Source: Cephaloticoccus primus
GTDB taxonomy: Bacteria; Verrucomicrobiota; Verrucomicrobiia; Opitutales; Opitutaceae
Reading direction: 5' to 3'
Length of the DNA stretch: 64,000 bases
Assembly: GCF_001580015.1 (NCBI RefSeq)
Contig: NZ_LSZQ01000029.1
Span: 1 to 64,000, forward strand
Within the stretch, counting starts at the first letter, position 1. Each line of letters opens with the position of its first letter. This document shows positions 1 to 10,781 of the stretch, in pieces. Position numbers and translations under genes: made by a program. The notes under the pieces are model-generated. The model was not told where the DNA came from, did no database searches, and saw nothing but the letters and a program-made list of their open reading frames with translations.

Positions 1-1226
1 TCCGCAGGCGCAAAGGCCAGCCAGTGCCGCGGCCTTTGATGGCGGGCGAGCGAGGCCGTGATTCCCTTGAGCGAATCGGCGGGGATCGGCGCACCATCTG
101 TGCTCAGGTAGCACGCCACGACGGCTTCGCCCCATTCCGGGTCGGGCACGGCGCATACCGCGACGTCGTCAAACAGCACTGCGGCGCGGAGGGCGGCCTC
201 GACCTCGGTGAGCCGTACTTTTTCGCCGCCGCTGATCGCCGCCTCGTCGCGCCGGCCGAGGATATGCAGCCGCCCGCCATCATCGATGCGGGCAAGGTCA
301 GCCGTCGTAAAAACGCCGCCTTGGGCAAAGTCGCCTCCCTCGCCCCAATAGCCGCGCATCACCGACTCGCCGCGCACGCGCAGCACGCCCTCGCGGCTGA
401 CCTCCACTTGTGCGTGCGGCATCGGCGGGCCGCTGCTGCGATCACCATCAGCAAAGTCGCCCGACTGCTGTGCGGCAATCATCGCGCCAGTTTCCGTCAT
501 CCCATAACTTAAAATTATCGGCAGTCTGGCAGCCGCTGCTTCGTCGGCCAAGGCACGCCACAGAGGGCCGCCCCCGATGAAAATCGCATCAAAACGACGC
601 AGCCATTGGCGGGCGGCCACGCCCCGCTTCAGCAGCCGCTGCAACTGTGTCGGCACAAGTGATAGAAACCACGCGGACGTTTCAGCCGCGGCTCCCTCTG
701 GCGCGTCGCCTGCCACAGCTTTACTGGCCCCCGCTACCGAGCAGCCTGGAATTTCTGGAAAAGCGCCTGCTTCCAGCCGCTTCCAATCCCACGACAGATG
801 GTTGCCGCCAGTCGCCGCACAGCGCAGCCGCGCCATCAACCCGCTGACGTGCCAGGGCGGCAGGACGTCTACCGCATTCACGCGCTCGACTCCGAAGTGC
901 GCACAAAAACCGCGTACCGCCGCGCCCAAGCTCAATTCGTCGTGCTGCGCGAACTTGAGCCCGCCGCTGCTGCCGCCCGTAGGGATGCACAGCCAGCCGC
1001 GCAGGGTGTGGGGCGGACGAGCGCGGCTCCCTTTCGCCTCCCGCTCTTCCCGAGCCTCCCCGCTTTCTTGACGCTCGTCCGCCGTCCGCCGCGCCTGCTC
1101 CGCGATTTCAGAAAACCTCACACGCTGTGCAGCCGACCAATGCGGATCGCACAAAAACACGTGGGCTCCATGCTGCTCGACCACGCCAGTGGCGTGTACG
1201 ATTTTTTCTAACTGAGCGCGTTCCAT
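1..1226 (-). CDS. menE: o-succinylbenzoate-CoA ligase-like AMP-binding enzyme (3' end outside window)
   Basis: The minus frame from the ATG at 1226 is open to the left edge (about 408 residues visible). It shows adenylate-forming hallmarks in order: a P-loop-like PTGGSSGGLK with the lysine, GGGPLW, the LSYGMTETGA motif, TADLARIDDGGRLHILGR with its aspartate, and ISGGEKV. This is the ANL superfamily, which activates acids with ATP and CoA. MenE is preferred over other acyl-CoA ligases because the upstream gene is menC-like and overlaps it by 19 bp, and because the N-terminal part is short as in MenE. It would convert o-succinylbenzoate to its CoA ester in menaquinone synthesis. The C-terminal end is not seen. 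Confidence 0.8.
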   Translation of the reverse strand, partial: MERAQLEKIVHATGVVEQHGAHVFLCDPHWSAAQRVRFSEIAEQARRTADERQESGEAREEREAKGSRARPPHTLRGWLCIPTGGSSGGLKFAQHDELSLGAAVRGFCAHFGVERVNAVDVLPPWHVSGLMARLRCAATGGNHLSWDWKRLEAGAFPEIPGCSVAGASKAVAGDAPEGAAAETSAWFLSLVPTQLQRLLKRGVAARQWLRRFDAIFIGGGPLWRALADEAAAARLPIILSYGMTETGAMIAAQQSGDFADGDRSSGPPMPHAQVEVSREGVLRVRGESVMRGYWGEGGDFAQGGVFTTADLARIDDGGRLHILGRRDEAAISGGEKVRLTEVEAALRAAVLFDDVAVCAVPDPEWGEAVVACYLSTDGAPIPADSLKGITASLARHQRPRHWLAFAPA

Positions 1227-2299
1227 GCGGCCTCCGAATTAATCGCTTCTACGGCTTCGCGGCTCAGAAAAGGCGACGCACAAGGCCCATTGAGTGCCGC
1301 CTCGGCAAAGAGCGGCCACACACCAAAGCCCAGCGCGTACGGCTCGGTCTGTCGCGCGCCCGCCCTCTTCTCCCGCCCTTGCTGCCCCTCCCGCCGCGCA
1401 CGCGTTTCCCATGCGAAAGCCCAGCGCAGCGCTTCCTTTGCGCCGACTGCCGTTTCCAGTGCGCTGGAAAAAACCACCCGTGCATCCGCTCGCGCCAGCT
1501 CCGCGAGCACAGTCGCAGGCTCCGCAAGCAAGGTCGGTTTGACCACAAACACGCCCTGCCAGCCGCGCTCAAGCCAGCCATGCACGTCTCCATCGCCGAG
1601 GAGCGATTCGTCCAGCGCAAGGGCCGTCGGGTAATCTGCGCTGAGGCCGAGCAGCACATCCTCCGTGCGCCGTTGCTCACGTGCCGACGCGCCCGGCCCG
1701 GCCCACACGGGTTGTTCGATAAACTCGATTTTGCTGCCGAGCTCGGCACAACGCTCCAGCCAGCGTTCGGCAGTCCGTTGATCCCAGCCGCCATTGGCAT
1801 CGAGCCGCAGCCGAGCAGGACGAGCGCCCGCAGCAGCCTCCGTGGGAAGCTCCGCGCACAGCTCGTCTAAAATATCGAGCTCCTCGGCCGGATCGCTCGC
1901 TACGCCGACCTTCCACTTAAAGGTGCGAAAGCCCGCGGCGCGCCGGTCGCGCATGGCATCCACTGCCGCCCGCCCGGCAGGCAAGAGCGCGGCGACCTCG
2001 CGCGACGAAGTGTCCGGAAGGGGGGCAGGAGCCCGGCGCCCGATCAGCCGTTGCACGTGATCCGGTGTCAGCGATTCCTTGCTTAAATCAAAAGTGCGGT
2101 CGCTCCCCCGCCCTCCCGCCCCTCCCGTCCAAGGCAGTGGCGCGGCCTCCGTGTAGTGTACCCGCCCAGCCGCGTCCTCTACCCGCACGAGTACACCGCG
2201 CCGCTCGCGCCACGGCCCATGCGCTGTGAGCACGGGCCGTAAAAACGGCAGACAGTACGGACGATATTCAATGCGTGTGGGCGGACTATGAGTTTTCAC
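1208..2299 (-). CDS. menC: o-succinylbenzoate synthase-like enolase-superfamily enzyme
   Basis: A 363-residue protein with a GTG start at 2299. Enolase-superfamily landmarks are visible: FKWKVGV carrying the KxK catalytic lysine motif, RLDANGGW (first metal-ligand Asp), EFIEQP (Glu), LALDESL (Asp) and FVVKP (second lysine). MenC dehydrates SHCHC to o-succinylbenzoate. The overlap with menE supports menaquinone synthesis rather than a muconate or dipeptide-epimerase role, although these families are hard to separate by motif alone. The gene diverges from guaB across a 261-bp region that holds a direct repeat. Confidence 0.82.
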   Translation of the reverse strand: MKTHSPPTRIEYRPYCLPFLRPVLTAHGPWRERRGVLVRVEDAAGRVHYTEAAPLPWTGGAGGRGSDRTFDLSKESLTPDHVQRLIGRRAPAPLPDTSSREVAALLPAGRAAVDAMRDRRAAGFRTFKWKVGVASDPAEELDILDELCAELPTEAAAGARPARLRLDANGGWDQRTAERWLERCAELGSKIEFIEQPVWAGPGASAREQRRTEDVLLGLSADYPTALALDESLLGDGDVHGWLERGWQGVFVVKPTLLAEPATVLAELARADARVVFSSALETAVGAKEALRWAFAWETRARREGQQGREKRAGARQTEPYALGFGVWPLFAEAALNGPCASPFLSREAVEAINSEAAWNALS

Positions 2300-2337
2300 A
2301 AAAATGGCGCGGAAGTGATGGGCCGTCGCTCATCCGA

Positions 2338-2386
2338 AGGCCGCGCACGTGGGCACCGCAACCCCACAGGCCGCGCACGTGGGCAC
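2338..2386. promoter_or_regulatory. 19-bp direct repeat between menC and guaB
   Basis: The 19-mer AGGCCGCGCACGTGGGCAC occurs at 2338-2356 and again at 2368-2386, exactly 30 bp apart (about three helical turns). Each copy contains the palindrome CACGTG. The repeat sits in the divergent intergenic region between the menC start (2299) and the guaB start (2561). Same-face spacing suggests a pair of regulator-binding sites, but the regulator is unknown and this is inference. No other regulatory signal was seen in the 2300-2560 gap. Confidence 0.4.
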
Positions 2387-2560
2387 ACGGCCCCTGTTTT
2401 TTTGAAACTTCTGTGCCGCTCTGTTTTCGGCGCCTCCGCGCATGATGAGAGTCGCCCCTTCCAGCGCAGGCGCGGGCGCAGGGTAAAACGCCCCGTAGTC
2501 GGCACGCGCACAGATTGCGGTTGCGCCGCGCGCGCCTGCGCCTATCCCGATTGCGGCCTC

Positions 2561-4231
2561 ATGACCCAGGTTGCCACGCCCAAAACCACGCCCGTGCAAA
2601 CTGCCCCCGAGCCTGCGACCCGCTCCGCGTACGAGCCCGCAAGGAAGCCCGATCCGGCCGGAGCAGCCGCGCCGCAACTCACCGCGACGGACGCCGAGTT
2701 TTACCTCACAGCGGACGCGTTTTTCCGCGCCAACCAGCCCGCCGCGCTGACCTACGACGACGTTTCGCTGGCGACGCTCTACTCCGAGATCTTGCCCCGC
2801 GAGGCGGATACCGCCACCAGCCTTTCGGACAGCCTGCGGCTCCCCATCCCGATTCTCTCCTCGGACATGGACACCGTGACCGAGTCGCGCATGGCCATCG
2901 CCATGGCGCTCAACGGCGGCCTCGGCCTCATCCATTACAACATGCCGCCCAAGGAGCAGGTAAAGGAAGTCGCCCGGGTGAAGCGCCACATCCACGGCCT
3001 CATCCAGGACCCAATCACCGTCTCGCCCACCGACACGATTGGCGACGTCCTCGCCATGATCGAGGAGCGCAAGTTTACCTTCAGCACCTTTCCCGTCGTC
3101 ACGGGCGAGCGCCAGCTCATCGGCCTGCTCCCGGGCAACGTCGTCAAGGAGCGCTACCGTGCGCGCACTGTCGCCCAGGTCATGACCCTGCGCTCGGCCC
3201 TCATCACCGAAGACGAAGCCGCCATCGCCCAGGACCCGATCGCCGCCGCCGACAAGTTTTTCAATACCCACCTGGGCATTAACAAAATGCTCGTCGTCAA
3301 TGCGCGCGACCAGCTCCGCGGCCTCGTCACCAGCTCAGACGTCGAAAAAATCACCAGCGAGGCCAAGGCCCGCCGCAAGCCCGCACGCGACGCGCAGTTT
3401 CGGCTCGTCGTCGGCGCGGCCATTTCCCCGCAACGCCGCCCCGACGGGAGCCTGGATCGCGACGCCATCCTGGAGCACATCGACGCCCTCGTCTTTGAGC
3501 ATATCGACGCGGTCGCCATCTCCAGCGCCCACGCTCACACTGCCAGCCTCGGCCAGGTTGTGCGGCTCGTGCGCGACGCCTTTCCGCAGCTCACCATCAT
3601 CGCGGGTAATGTCACCAGCGGTGCCGGAGTCGAGTTTCTCGCCCGAGCGGGAGCCTCCGCAGTAAAAGTCGGCCAAGGCCCCGGCTCCATCTGCACGACA
3701 CGTGTCGTCGCCGGAGTCGGCATCCCCCAGCTCACCGCGCTGCACCTCGCCGCCCAGTCCGCGCGCAAGCTCGGCGTACGCCTCATCGCCGACGGCGGCA
3801 TCACCAAGTCCGGCGACATCGTAAAGGCCCTCACCCTGGCCGACGCCGTCATCCTCGGCGGCCTCCTCGCCGGTTGCCGCGAGGCCCCGGGCGAGATCAT
3901 GGAGATCGGCGGCAAACTCTACAAAAGCTACCGCGGCATGGGCTCCCTCGCCGCCATGAAATCGGGCAGCGCCGCGCGCTACGGCCACGATAAAAACGAC
4001 ACCACGCGCAAAATCACCGCCGAGGGCATCGAGGCGCTAAAAGAAGTCTCCGGCTCGGTGGACGATACCCTCGCCCACCTCATCGGCGGCCTCCAGAGCG
4101 GCATGGGCTACCTCGGCGCCGCCACGCTCGACCAGCTCCGCGCCAAAGCCCGCTACGTCCGCGTGAGCCCCGCCGGACAAAAAGAAGCCGCCCCGCACGA
4201 CGTCGTCGAAGTCTCCACCCGCACAAACTAG
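2561..4231 (+). CDS. guaB: IMP dehydrogenase
   Basis: IMPDH oxidises IMP to XMP with NAD, the committed step to GMP. The start at 2561 gives 556 residues, with about 60 more N-terminal residues than usual (Pro/Ala/Thr-rich) before the standard ALTYDDVSL opening. The [19 protein letters not shown] segment, a CBS-domain pair roughly in residues 150-275, the catalytic loop GPGSICTTR (Cys at about 378), DGGI and YRGMGS are all present, so the enzyme looks intact. An upstream in-frame ATG at 2288 would overlap menC and its regulatory repeat, so it is not preferred. It is followed by another IMP branch-point gene. Confidence 0.93.
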   Translation: MTQVATPKTTPVQTAPEPATRSAYEPARKPDPAGAAAPQLTATDAEFYLTADAFFRANQPAALTYDDVSLATLYSEILPREADTATSLSDSLRLPIPILSSDMDTVTESRMAIAMALNGGLGLIHYNMPPKEQVKEVARVKRHIHGLIQDPITVSPTDTIGDVLAMIEERKFTFSTFPVVTGERQLIGLLPGNVVKERYRARTVAQVMTLRSALITEDEAAIAQDPIAAADKFFNTHLGINKMLVVNARDQLRGLVTSSDVEKITSEAKARRKPARDAQFRLVVGAAISPQRRPDGSLDRDAILEHIDALVFEHIDAVAISSAHAHTASLGQVVRLVRDAFPQLTIIAGNVTSGAGVEFLARAGASAVKVGQGPGSICTTRVVAGVGIPQLTALHLAAQSARKLGVRLIADGGITKSGDIVKALTLADAVILGGLLAGCREAPGEIMEIGGKLYKSYRGMGSLAAMKSGSAARYGHDKNDTTRKITAEGIEALKEVSGSVDDTLAHLIGGLQSGMGYLGAATLDQLRAKARYVRVSPAGQKEAAPHDVVEVSTRTN

Positions 4232-4449
4232 ACGCGGCCCCCGCACTGCACCGCCTGCCACACACTATGACGCGCGGCGCGGCGAACCGTGCGCGGGCTG
4301 TGCAGGTCTTGCCAAGCCCGCACGGCTCCCACGCCCACAGCCGCATTTACACGCATCGCAGACAAGGAAGAGCCCACGCCTCGCATGGAGCGAAATGCGC
4401 CCTCCCCTCCCTTTTTTCACCCACACTTTCTCAGCCCTGTACACGACAC

Positions 4450-6003
<1,554 letters not shown>

Positions 6004-6210
6004 CTACGCGCAGCGGTGCTCCCCCCCTCCCACCACCGATAACAACGAACGCAAAACTCTCTCACGGAAAACTCCAACCGGTGGTTGGAAATGTTGGTAC
6101 GCGCCCAAGGACTCTACCCAGCCCTGTTGGCCGATACAAAAGCACGCATCCAGACCGCGCGTGTAACCGGTGGATGAACGGAGGAAAAGGGACGGATTTT
6201 TTAGATTGCC

Positions 6211-7536
6211 CTAAAAATCCTGGAGGCGGGGTTCGGGTGCGCGGCTGGGCGGGGCCAGGCGGGCGAGGACTTCGCCGATCAGGTAGATGGAGCCAGTCAC
6301 CACGATCACATCATCCGGGCCACCCGCTGCGCACTCGGCTGGCTCGGGAAAAAGTCGCTCAACGGTGTCGCAGATGACTTTCCCGCGAAAGGCCGTTGGC
6401 ACCAGCCCGAGCAGCTCGTCCAACGAGCAAGCACGGGACTGCTTCGGCACGACGAGGTGCAGGGTACTCGCATGCCGCGAAATCGCTTCGAGCAGGGGCT
6501 GGGCCCGCGCCGCGCCGAGCACACCTGCAATCACCACGGGCTGCCGCCCTGTCTCGGCCACAAGTCGCGCGAGGTTGTTTTCCAATACGCCTGCCCCCTC
6601 GGGGTTGTGCGAGGAATCCAGAATCAAGAGTCGCCCGCCGACCTGCATTCGCTGCCAGCGTCCGCACCAGTCCACGCGCCCTAGCCCGTCGGCGATTTTT
6701 TCCGGCGTTAGTTTCCAGCGCGGGCCCAGTACCTGCGCGGCGAGCGTAGCCGTCGCCGCATTCCAACGCTGGTAGTCGCCCTCCAGATTCGTCTGCGGGT
6801 AATCGCTCAGGGCTTCGCCAAACGCTTCGCGCACTGAGTGCACGGCTGCGCCCCGCTCGGCAGCGCGAGCGCGGATCGCCTGCTCGGCCTCGCTCGGCAT
6901 CCGGCCGATCACAACCGGCACGCCGGGCTTGATGATTCCGGCCTTTTCTGCGGCGACCTCGCTCAAACTGTGTCCGAGGATTTCGCAGTGATCCATGCCG
7001 ATGGAGGTGATGATGCTGAGCTCGGGGACTACGATATTGGTGGCATCAAGCCGGCCTCCGAGGCCCACCTCTACCAAGCCAATGTCGCAGCGCTTCCTGC
7101 AAAATTGGAGAAGCGCCATCCCCGTCATGAACTCAAAGAAACTCGGTGAGGCCTCGGCCTCCACTGCGCCCGCCTGCTGCTCCACCACACCGCGCAGCTC
7201 ATCGACGTAAGCGACGATCTCCTCGGGGCTGAGCGGGCGCCGATCCACCTGCACGCGCTCGCCCAGCATCACGAGGTGCGGAGAGGTGTACATGCCGACC
7301 CGCCAACCCGCGGCGCGGAGGATCGAGTCGAGCATCGCCACGACCGAGCCCTTGCCATTGGTGCCCGCGACGTGGACGAGCGGGAGCTGAGACTCGGGAT
7401 TTCCCAGTGCCGCAGCAAAGGCACGCATGCGGTCTATCCCGAAGTTTATCCCGTGCGACACTTTGAGATCGAACAGGTACGAAGTCACCGCCGCGTAACG
7501 CGCAGCGAGATCAGTGGGTCCGTGATCAGACGCCAT
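6211..7536 (-). CDS. folC: folylpolyglutamate synthase / dihydrofolate synthase
   Basis: A 441-residue Mur-ligase-family protein that adds glutamate to dihydropteroate and to folates using ATP. The P-loop GTNGKGS follows HVA near residue 60, then YTSPHL, a VGLGGRLDATN segment and SIGMDHCEILG. The C-terminal domain carries ILDSSHNPEGA. Length and motif order fit FolC. It lies 54 bp downstream of accD on the same strand and ends facing the purA-like gene; the 207-bp convergent gap holds a short hairpin (CCAACC-GGT-GGTTGG near 6074-6088) and no gene. Confidence 0.93.
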   Translation of the reverse strand: MASDHGPTDLAARYAAVTSYLFDLKVSHGINFGIDRMRAFAAALGNPESQLPLVHVAGTNGKGSVVAMLDSILRAAGWRVGMYTSPHLVMLGERVQVDRRPLSPEEIVAYVDELRGVVEQQAGAVEAEASPSFFEFMTGMALLQFCRKRCDIGLVEVGLGGRLDATNIVVPELSIITSIGMDHCEILGHSLSEVAAEKAGIIKPGVPVVIGRMPSEAEQAIRARAAERGAAVHSVREAFGEALSDYPQTNLEGDYQRWNAATATLAAQVLGPRWKLTPEKIADGLGRVDWCGRWQRMQVGGRLLILDSSHNPEGAGVLENNLARLVAETGRQPVVIAGVLGAARAQPLLEAISRHASTLHLVVPKQSRACSLDELLGLVPTAFRGKVICDTVERLFPEPAECAAGGPDDVIVVTGSIYLIGEVLARLAPPSRAPEPRLQDF

Positions 7537-7590
7537 AAAATCAGGTAAAATAGATCCCTTTAAACCAACTCACACAGCCCCCCGGCGCTG

Positions 7591-8484
7591 TTATTTCTCG
7601 CCGATGTGGAGGGCCTGGAGGAGGGCGCCGATCTGGTCGCGCATCTGGGGGCGCGGCACGATCAGGTCGATCAGCCCGAGCTGGAGCAGGAACTCCGCGC
7701 TCTGGAAGCCTTCGGGGAGCGTGACCTTTGTCGTGTCTTTGATCACGCGTGGCCCGGCAAAGCCGATCAGGGCCCCGGGCTCGGCGATGATCACATCGCC
7801 CAGTGTGGCGTAGCTGGCAGAGACGCCGCCAGTCGTCGGATGCGTGAGCACGGAGATGTAGGGCAAACGCGCCTCGGCGAGGCGCCCGAGCGCGGCGCTC
7901 GTCTTGGCCATTTGCATCAGCGAGAGGATGCCTTCCTGCATGCGCGCACCGCCGGAGGTGCTGAAAATGATGCAGGGGATTTTTTTGGAAATCGCGGTCT
8001 CGATGGTGCGCGTGATTTTCTCGCCCGTGGCCGAGCCGAGCGTCCCGCCGCAGAAGCGGAAATCCATGACGGCAATCGCGACTTCGATGTTGTGGATCGA
8101 GCCCACGCCGCAGACGACCGCTTCGCTTAGCCCGCTGGCTTTCTCGTATTTGCGCAGGCGATCCGGATAGGACACCGAGTCCCTAAACCCCAGCGGATCG
8201 GCGGAACGCAGTTTGGCATCGGTTTCGCTAAAGCTGCCCTCGTCCATGAGGAAGCCGAGCCGCTCGCGCGCCCCAATCGGGAAGTGGTGACCGCTGGTGG
8301 GCACCACCATCTGGTTTTCGGCGACGTCCTTGGTGAACAGCGTTTCGCCAGAGATCGGGTCTTTCGTGTAGAGCCCGTGGCTGATCTCCTTTCGGCGCGT
8401 GCGCCGCACCGTGTAGGTCGGTTTATCAAAGTTCACAGAGGGGCTGTTGGGATCAGCCATATCTAGAGGCGATGAGGTCATCAA
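7591..8484 (-). CDS. accD: acetyl-CoA carboxylase carboxyltransferase subunit beta, zinc-ribbon cysteines lost
   Basis: A 297-residue AccD that carries out the carboxyltransferase half-reaction forming malonyl-CoA with AccA. The crotonase-fold core is clear (SGGARMQEGILSLMQMAKTS, THPTTGGVSASYA, GFAGPRVI). The N-terminal segment aligns with the bacterial zinc ribbon, but all four cysteines are replaced: the CxxC pair by Asp42 and Ser45, and the second pair by Val61 and Ser64, while the flanking Tyr-Thr-Lys and Gly-His-His residues are kept. An alternative start is Met9. It lies 15 bp after the hypothetical gene at 8500. Confidence 0.92.
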   Translation of the reverse strand: MMTSSPLDMADPNSPSVNFDKPTYTVRRTRRKEISHGLYTKDPISGETLFTKDVAENQMVVPTSGHHFPIGARERLGFLMDEGSFSETDAKLRSADPLGFRDSVSYPDRLRKYEKASGLSEAVVCGVGSIHNIEVAIAVMDFRFCGGTLGSATGEKITRTIETAISKKIPCIIFSTSGGARMQEGILSLMQMAKTSAALGRLAEARLPYISVLTHPTTGGVSASYATLGDVIIAEPGALIGFAGPRVIKDTTKVTLPEGFQSAEFLLQLGLIDLIVPRPQMRDQIGALLQALHIGEK

Positions 8485-8499
8485 AAAGTCTGTGTGACG

Positions 8500-9180
8500 T
8501 TAAGCGCGGCCTTGGCTCGCTACAGGCGGCCCGAGGATCTCGCGCAAGACGAGCGCACGCTTGAGCGCGGCGCGGTCGCGCAGCTCGACACGGATGTCGC
8601 CCACCGTGCCAGCCGCAGCGGCCGCGGCGGCGGAGCGAGTGCCCGCGGGATTACGGCGGCGCGCCCCACCCGAGCGGCCCCCCACGCCCGCGCCGGAGCG
8701 GATTTGCGCGGCACGCTGGCGGGCTTCTTCGAGGCGGCGACGCTCGGCTTCGATCCGCTGCTGCTGCTCGCGCAGTGCCGCGTAGAGATCGGGCCGCGCG
8801 GGAGCACTGTACTGCGGCGCGGCAGGTGCGGGGCGCGGTTGCGGCCTTGCTTGCTGCGAACTAGGAAGCGGGACGGGGCGGCCCTGGCGCTCGGCGATCT
8901 TGCGCTGGATTTCTTCGCGGATGCGCCGCGCCTGCTCGGCACGCTGGCGGGCCGCCGACTCTTCGTCGTGTAGCTGCGCCTGAGGCTGCTGCTCCGGGCC
9001 CTGATCGTTCTCGGCCTGCTGCTGCCTGCGCGCACTCAGCCAGTAGGCGAAGGCCGCCGCGACAGCGATGACGAGTTGGAGGTGGTCGAGGATCCAGTCC
9101 ACGGCGGAGGGAGCGTTTGGAGGGTTAAGGCGGCGGCGCTGGGAGCGGTTCGGCGGCGAGCTTGCGGAAAAACCGGTCAA
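8500..9180 (-). CDS. Gln/Arg-rich coiled-coil protein with N-terminal membrane segment
   Basis: Not a recognised family. The frame holds one predicted membrane helix (LQLVIAVAAAFAYWL), then a charged Gln/Ala/Arg-rich stretch with coiled-coil character (repeated AEQARRIREEI-type runs), a Pro-rich linker and an Ala/Gly-rich tail. The start is uncertain: TTG at 9180 gives 226 residues, while GTG at 9102 would begin just before the membrane helix and may be better. Its position between floA and accD, on the same strand with short gaps, suggests co-transcription with the flotillin operon, perhaps as a membrane-associated accessory. Function unknown. Confidence 0.6.
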   Translation of the reverse strand: MTGFSASSPPNRSQRRRLNPPNAPSAVDWILDHLQLVIAVAAAFAYWLSARRQQQAENDQGPEQQPQAQLHDEESAARQRAEQARRIREEIQRKIAERQGRPVPLPSSQQARPQPRPAPAAPQYSAPARPDLYAALREQQQRIEAERRRLEEARQRAAQIRSGAGVGGRSGGARRRNPAGTRSAAAAAAAGTVGDIRVELRDRAALKRALVLREILGPPVASQGRA

Positions 9181-9269
9181 CCGGACGAATCGCCAAAACG
9201 GAAAGGCACATACCTTTGCGCGTTGTTGGCGACCCGCTCCGGCTGGGGTCGGTGGCAGCCGCGTTTTTC

Positions 9270-10277
9270 TTAGTTATTGGACTCGCCGCTGTCGTCGGAG
9301 ATCGACTTCCGCATATCGGTGTCGGCCTGCATGTTTTCCATACGGTAGTAATCCATGACGCCGAGGCGGCCACTGCGGAAGGCATCGGCCATGGCGAGCG
9401 GCACCTCAGCCTTGGCGGCGACGACCTTGGCCTGCATCTCCTGCACTTTGGCCTTCATTTCCTGCTCAAGCGCGACAGCGGCCGCGCGGCGGATTTCAGC
9501 CTGCGCCTGGGCCATGTTTTTATTGGCCTCCGCCTGGGCTTCCTGAAGTTTGGCGCCCACGTTGTCGCCCACATCGACGTCGGCGATGTCGATTGAGAGG
9601 ATTTCAAAGGCGGTGCCCACATCGAGGCCGCGAGAGAGGACGGTCTTCGAAATGCTGTCGGGGGTTTCGAGGACGACCTTGTAGCTGTCTGCCGAGCCGA
9701 TGGTGGTCACGATACCCTCGCCCACGCGGGCGATCACGGTTTCCTCTTTCGCACCGCCGACGAAGCGGTCGAGGTTGGTGCGCACGGTCACGCGCGCCTT
9801 TACCTTCACCTGGATGCCGTCTTTGGCGACGCCGTCGATGGTGGTGCGGCCGCCTTCGGGGTTGGGGCAGTCAATCACCTTGGGGTCAACGGAAGTGCGG
9901 ACGGCTTCTTCGACGCTTTTGCCAGAGCCCTTGGTCGCGAGGTCAATCGCGCAGGCCCGCTGCCAATCGAGCTCGATACGCGCTTTCTGGGCGGCGATGA
10001 GTGCCTGGACGCAGGCGATCACGTTTCCGCCAGCGAGGTACTGCGATTCGATTTCGTTGATCTCCAGCTGGATGCCCGCCTTTACCGCGCGGATGCGCGC
10101 CTCGACCATGATGCCGTAGGGCACGCCGCGAAGGCGCATCATCGCGAGGTTTACAAGGCTGACGTAGGCGCCGGAGAGCCACGCTTTTAGCCAGACGTTG
10201 AAGAACGAGATAACGATGCCGAGGACGATCAGGCCGGCGACTGCCGCCGCGATCATGAGGATAAGAGTAGCATTCAT
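9270..10277 (-). CDS. floA: flotillin-like protein FloA
   Basis: A 335-residue protein with an N-terminal membrane hairpin ([20 protein letters not shown]), the FloA-type segment [17 protein letters not shown], an SPFH domain with [24 protein letters not shown], and a long Ala/Glu/Gln/Lys-rich helical region ([18 protein letters not shown]). FloA scaffolds functional membrane microdomains. It follows two NfeD-family genes, the classical NfeD-flotillin arrangement. Length matches the family. Confidence 0.93.
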   Translation of the reverse strand: MNATLILMIAAAVAGLIVLGIVISFFNVWLKAWLSGAYVSLVNLAMMRLRGVPYGIMVEARIRAVKAGIQLEINEIESQYLAGGNVIACVQALIAAQKARIELDWQRACAIDLATKGSGKSVEEAVRTSVDPKVIDCPNPEGGRTTIDGVAKDGIQVKVKARVTVRTNLDRFVGGAKEETVIARVGEGIVTTIGSADSYKVVLETPDSISKTVLSRGLDVGTAFEILSIDIADVDVGDNVGAKLQEAQAEANKNMAQAQAEIRRAAAVALEQEMKAKVQEMQAKVVAAKAEVPLAMADAFRSGRLGVMDYYRMENMQADTDMRKSISDDSGESNN

Positions 10278-10301
10278 ATTAGGGGGAGTAGTGAGGCGAG
10301 C

Positions 10302-10781
10302 TCAGGAGGGACTTGAGTTGGGTTCTGAAATGACGATGAGCCGGAGGCTCTCGGCCGCGACGACCTTGATGGACGCGCCCGCAGCAATGAAGCCGCTGCG
10401 AGAGAAAGCTTCGTGCTGCCGACCGTCAATGAGCACATAGCCGCTGGGTGCAAGCACTGTCAGCGCCGCGCCGCTCGCGCCGACCAGCGTGTCTTGTGGG
10501 GCGGCCGTCGCGGTGCCCGTAACGCTGCCTTTCAGGAAAAGGCTGCGCCCGAGCGCGGTCTTGGGCAGGAGCTTGAACTCCACGAAGAGAACGGCCCCGA
10601 CGAAGGCCAGCGCCGCAAAAAAGGCCAGCGCGCCGCCACTCACACCGTGGTCGTAGAAGCTCAGCCCCACGGCCACGAGCAGGGCCAGCCCGCCAAGCAG
10701 GCCGAGGATCCCTCCCGGGACGAAAACCTCGAAGCTGATCAGGAGCCCCCCGACTATAAAACAGAGCAGGATCGCCGTCAT
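10302..10781 (-). CDS. short NfeD-family membrane protein
   Basis: A 159-residue protein with about three or four hydrophobic helices in the first 85 residues, followed by an OB-fold-like NfeD C-terminal domain (LVGASGAALTVLAPSGYVLIDGRQHEA). Its start overlaps the stop of the long NfeD gene (ATGA), so translation is probably coupled. Short NfeD proteins act with flotillins; the floA start is 24 bp downstream. Confidence 0.85.
   Translation of the reverse strand: MTAILLCFIVGGLLISFEVFVPGGILGLLGGLALLVAVGLSFYDHGVSGGALAFFAALAFVGAVLFVEFKLLPKTALGRSLFLKGSVTGTATAAPQDTLVGASGAALTVLAPSGYVLIDGRQHEAFSRSGFIAAGASIKVVAAESLRLIVISEPNSSPS

Noticed and set aside
2338-2386. CRISPR array
   Set aside because: Only two copies with a short spacer, no cas gene; better read as regulatory repeat.
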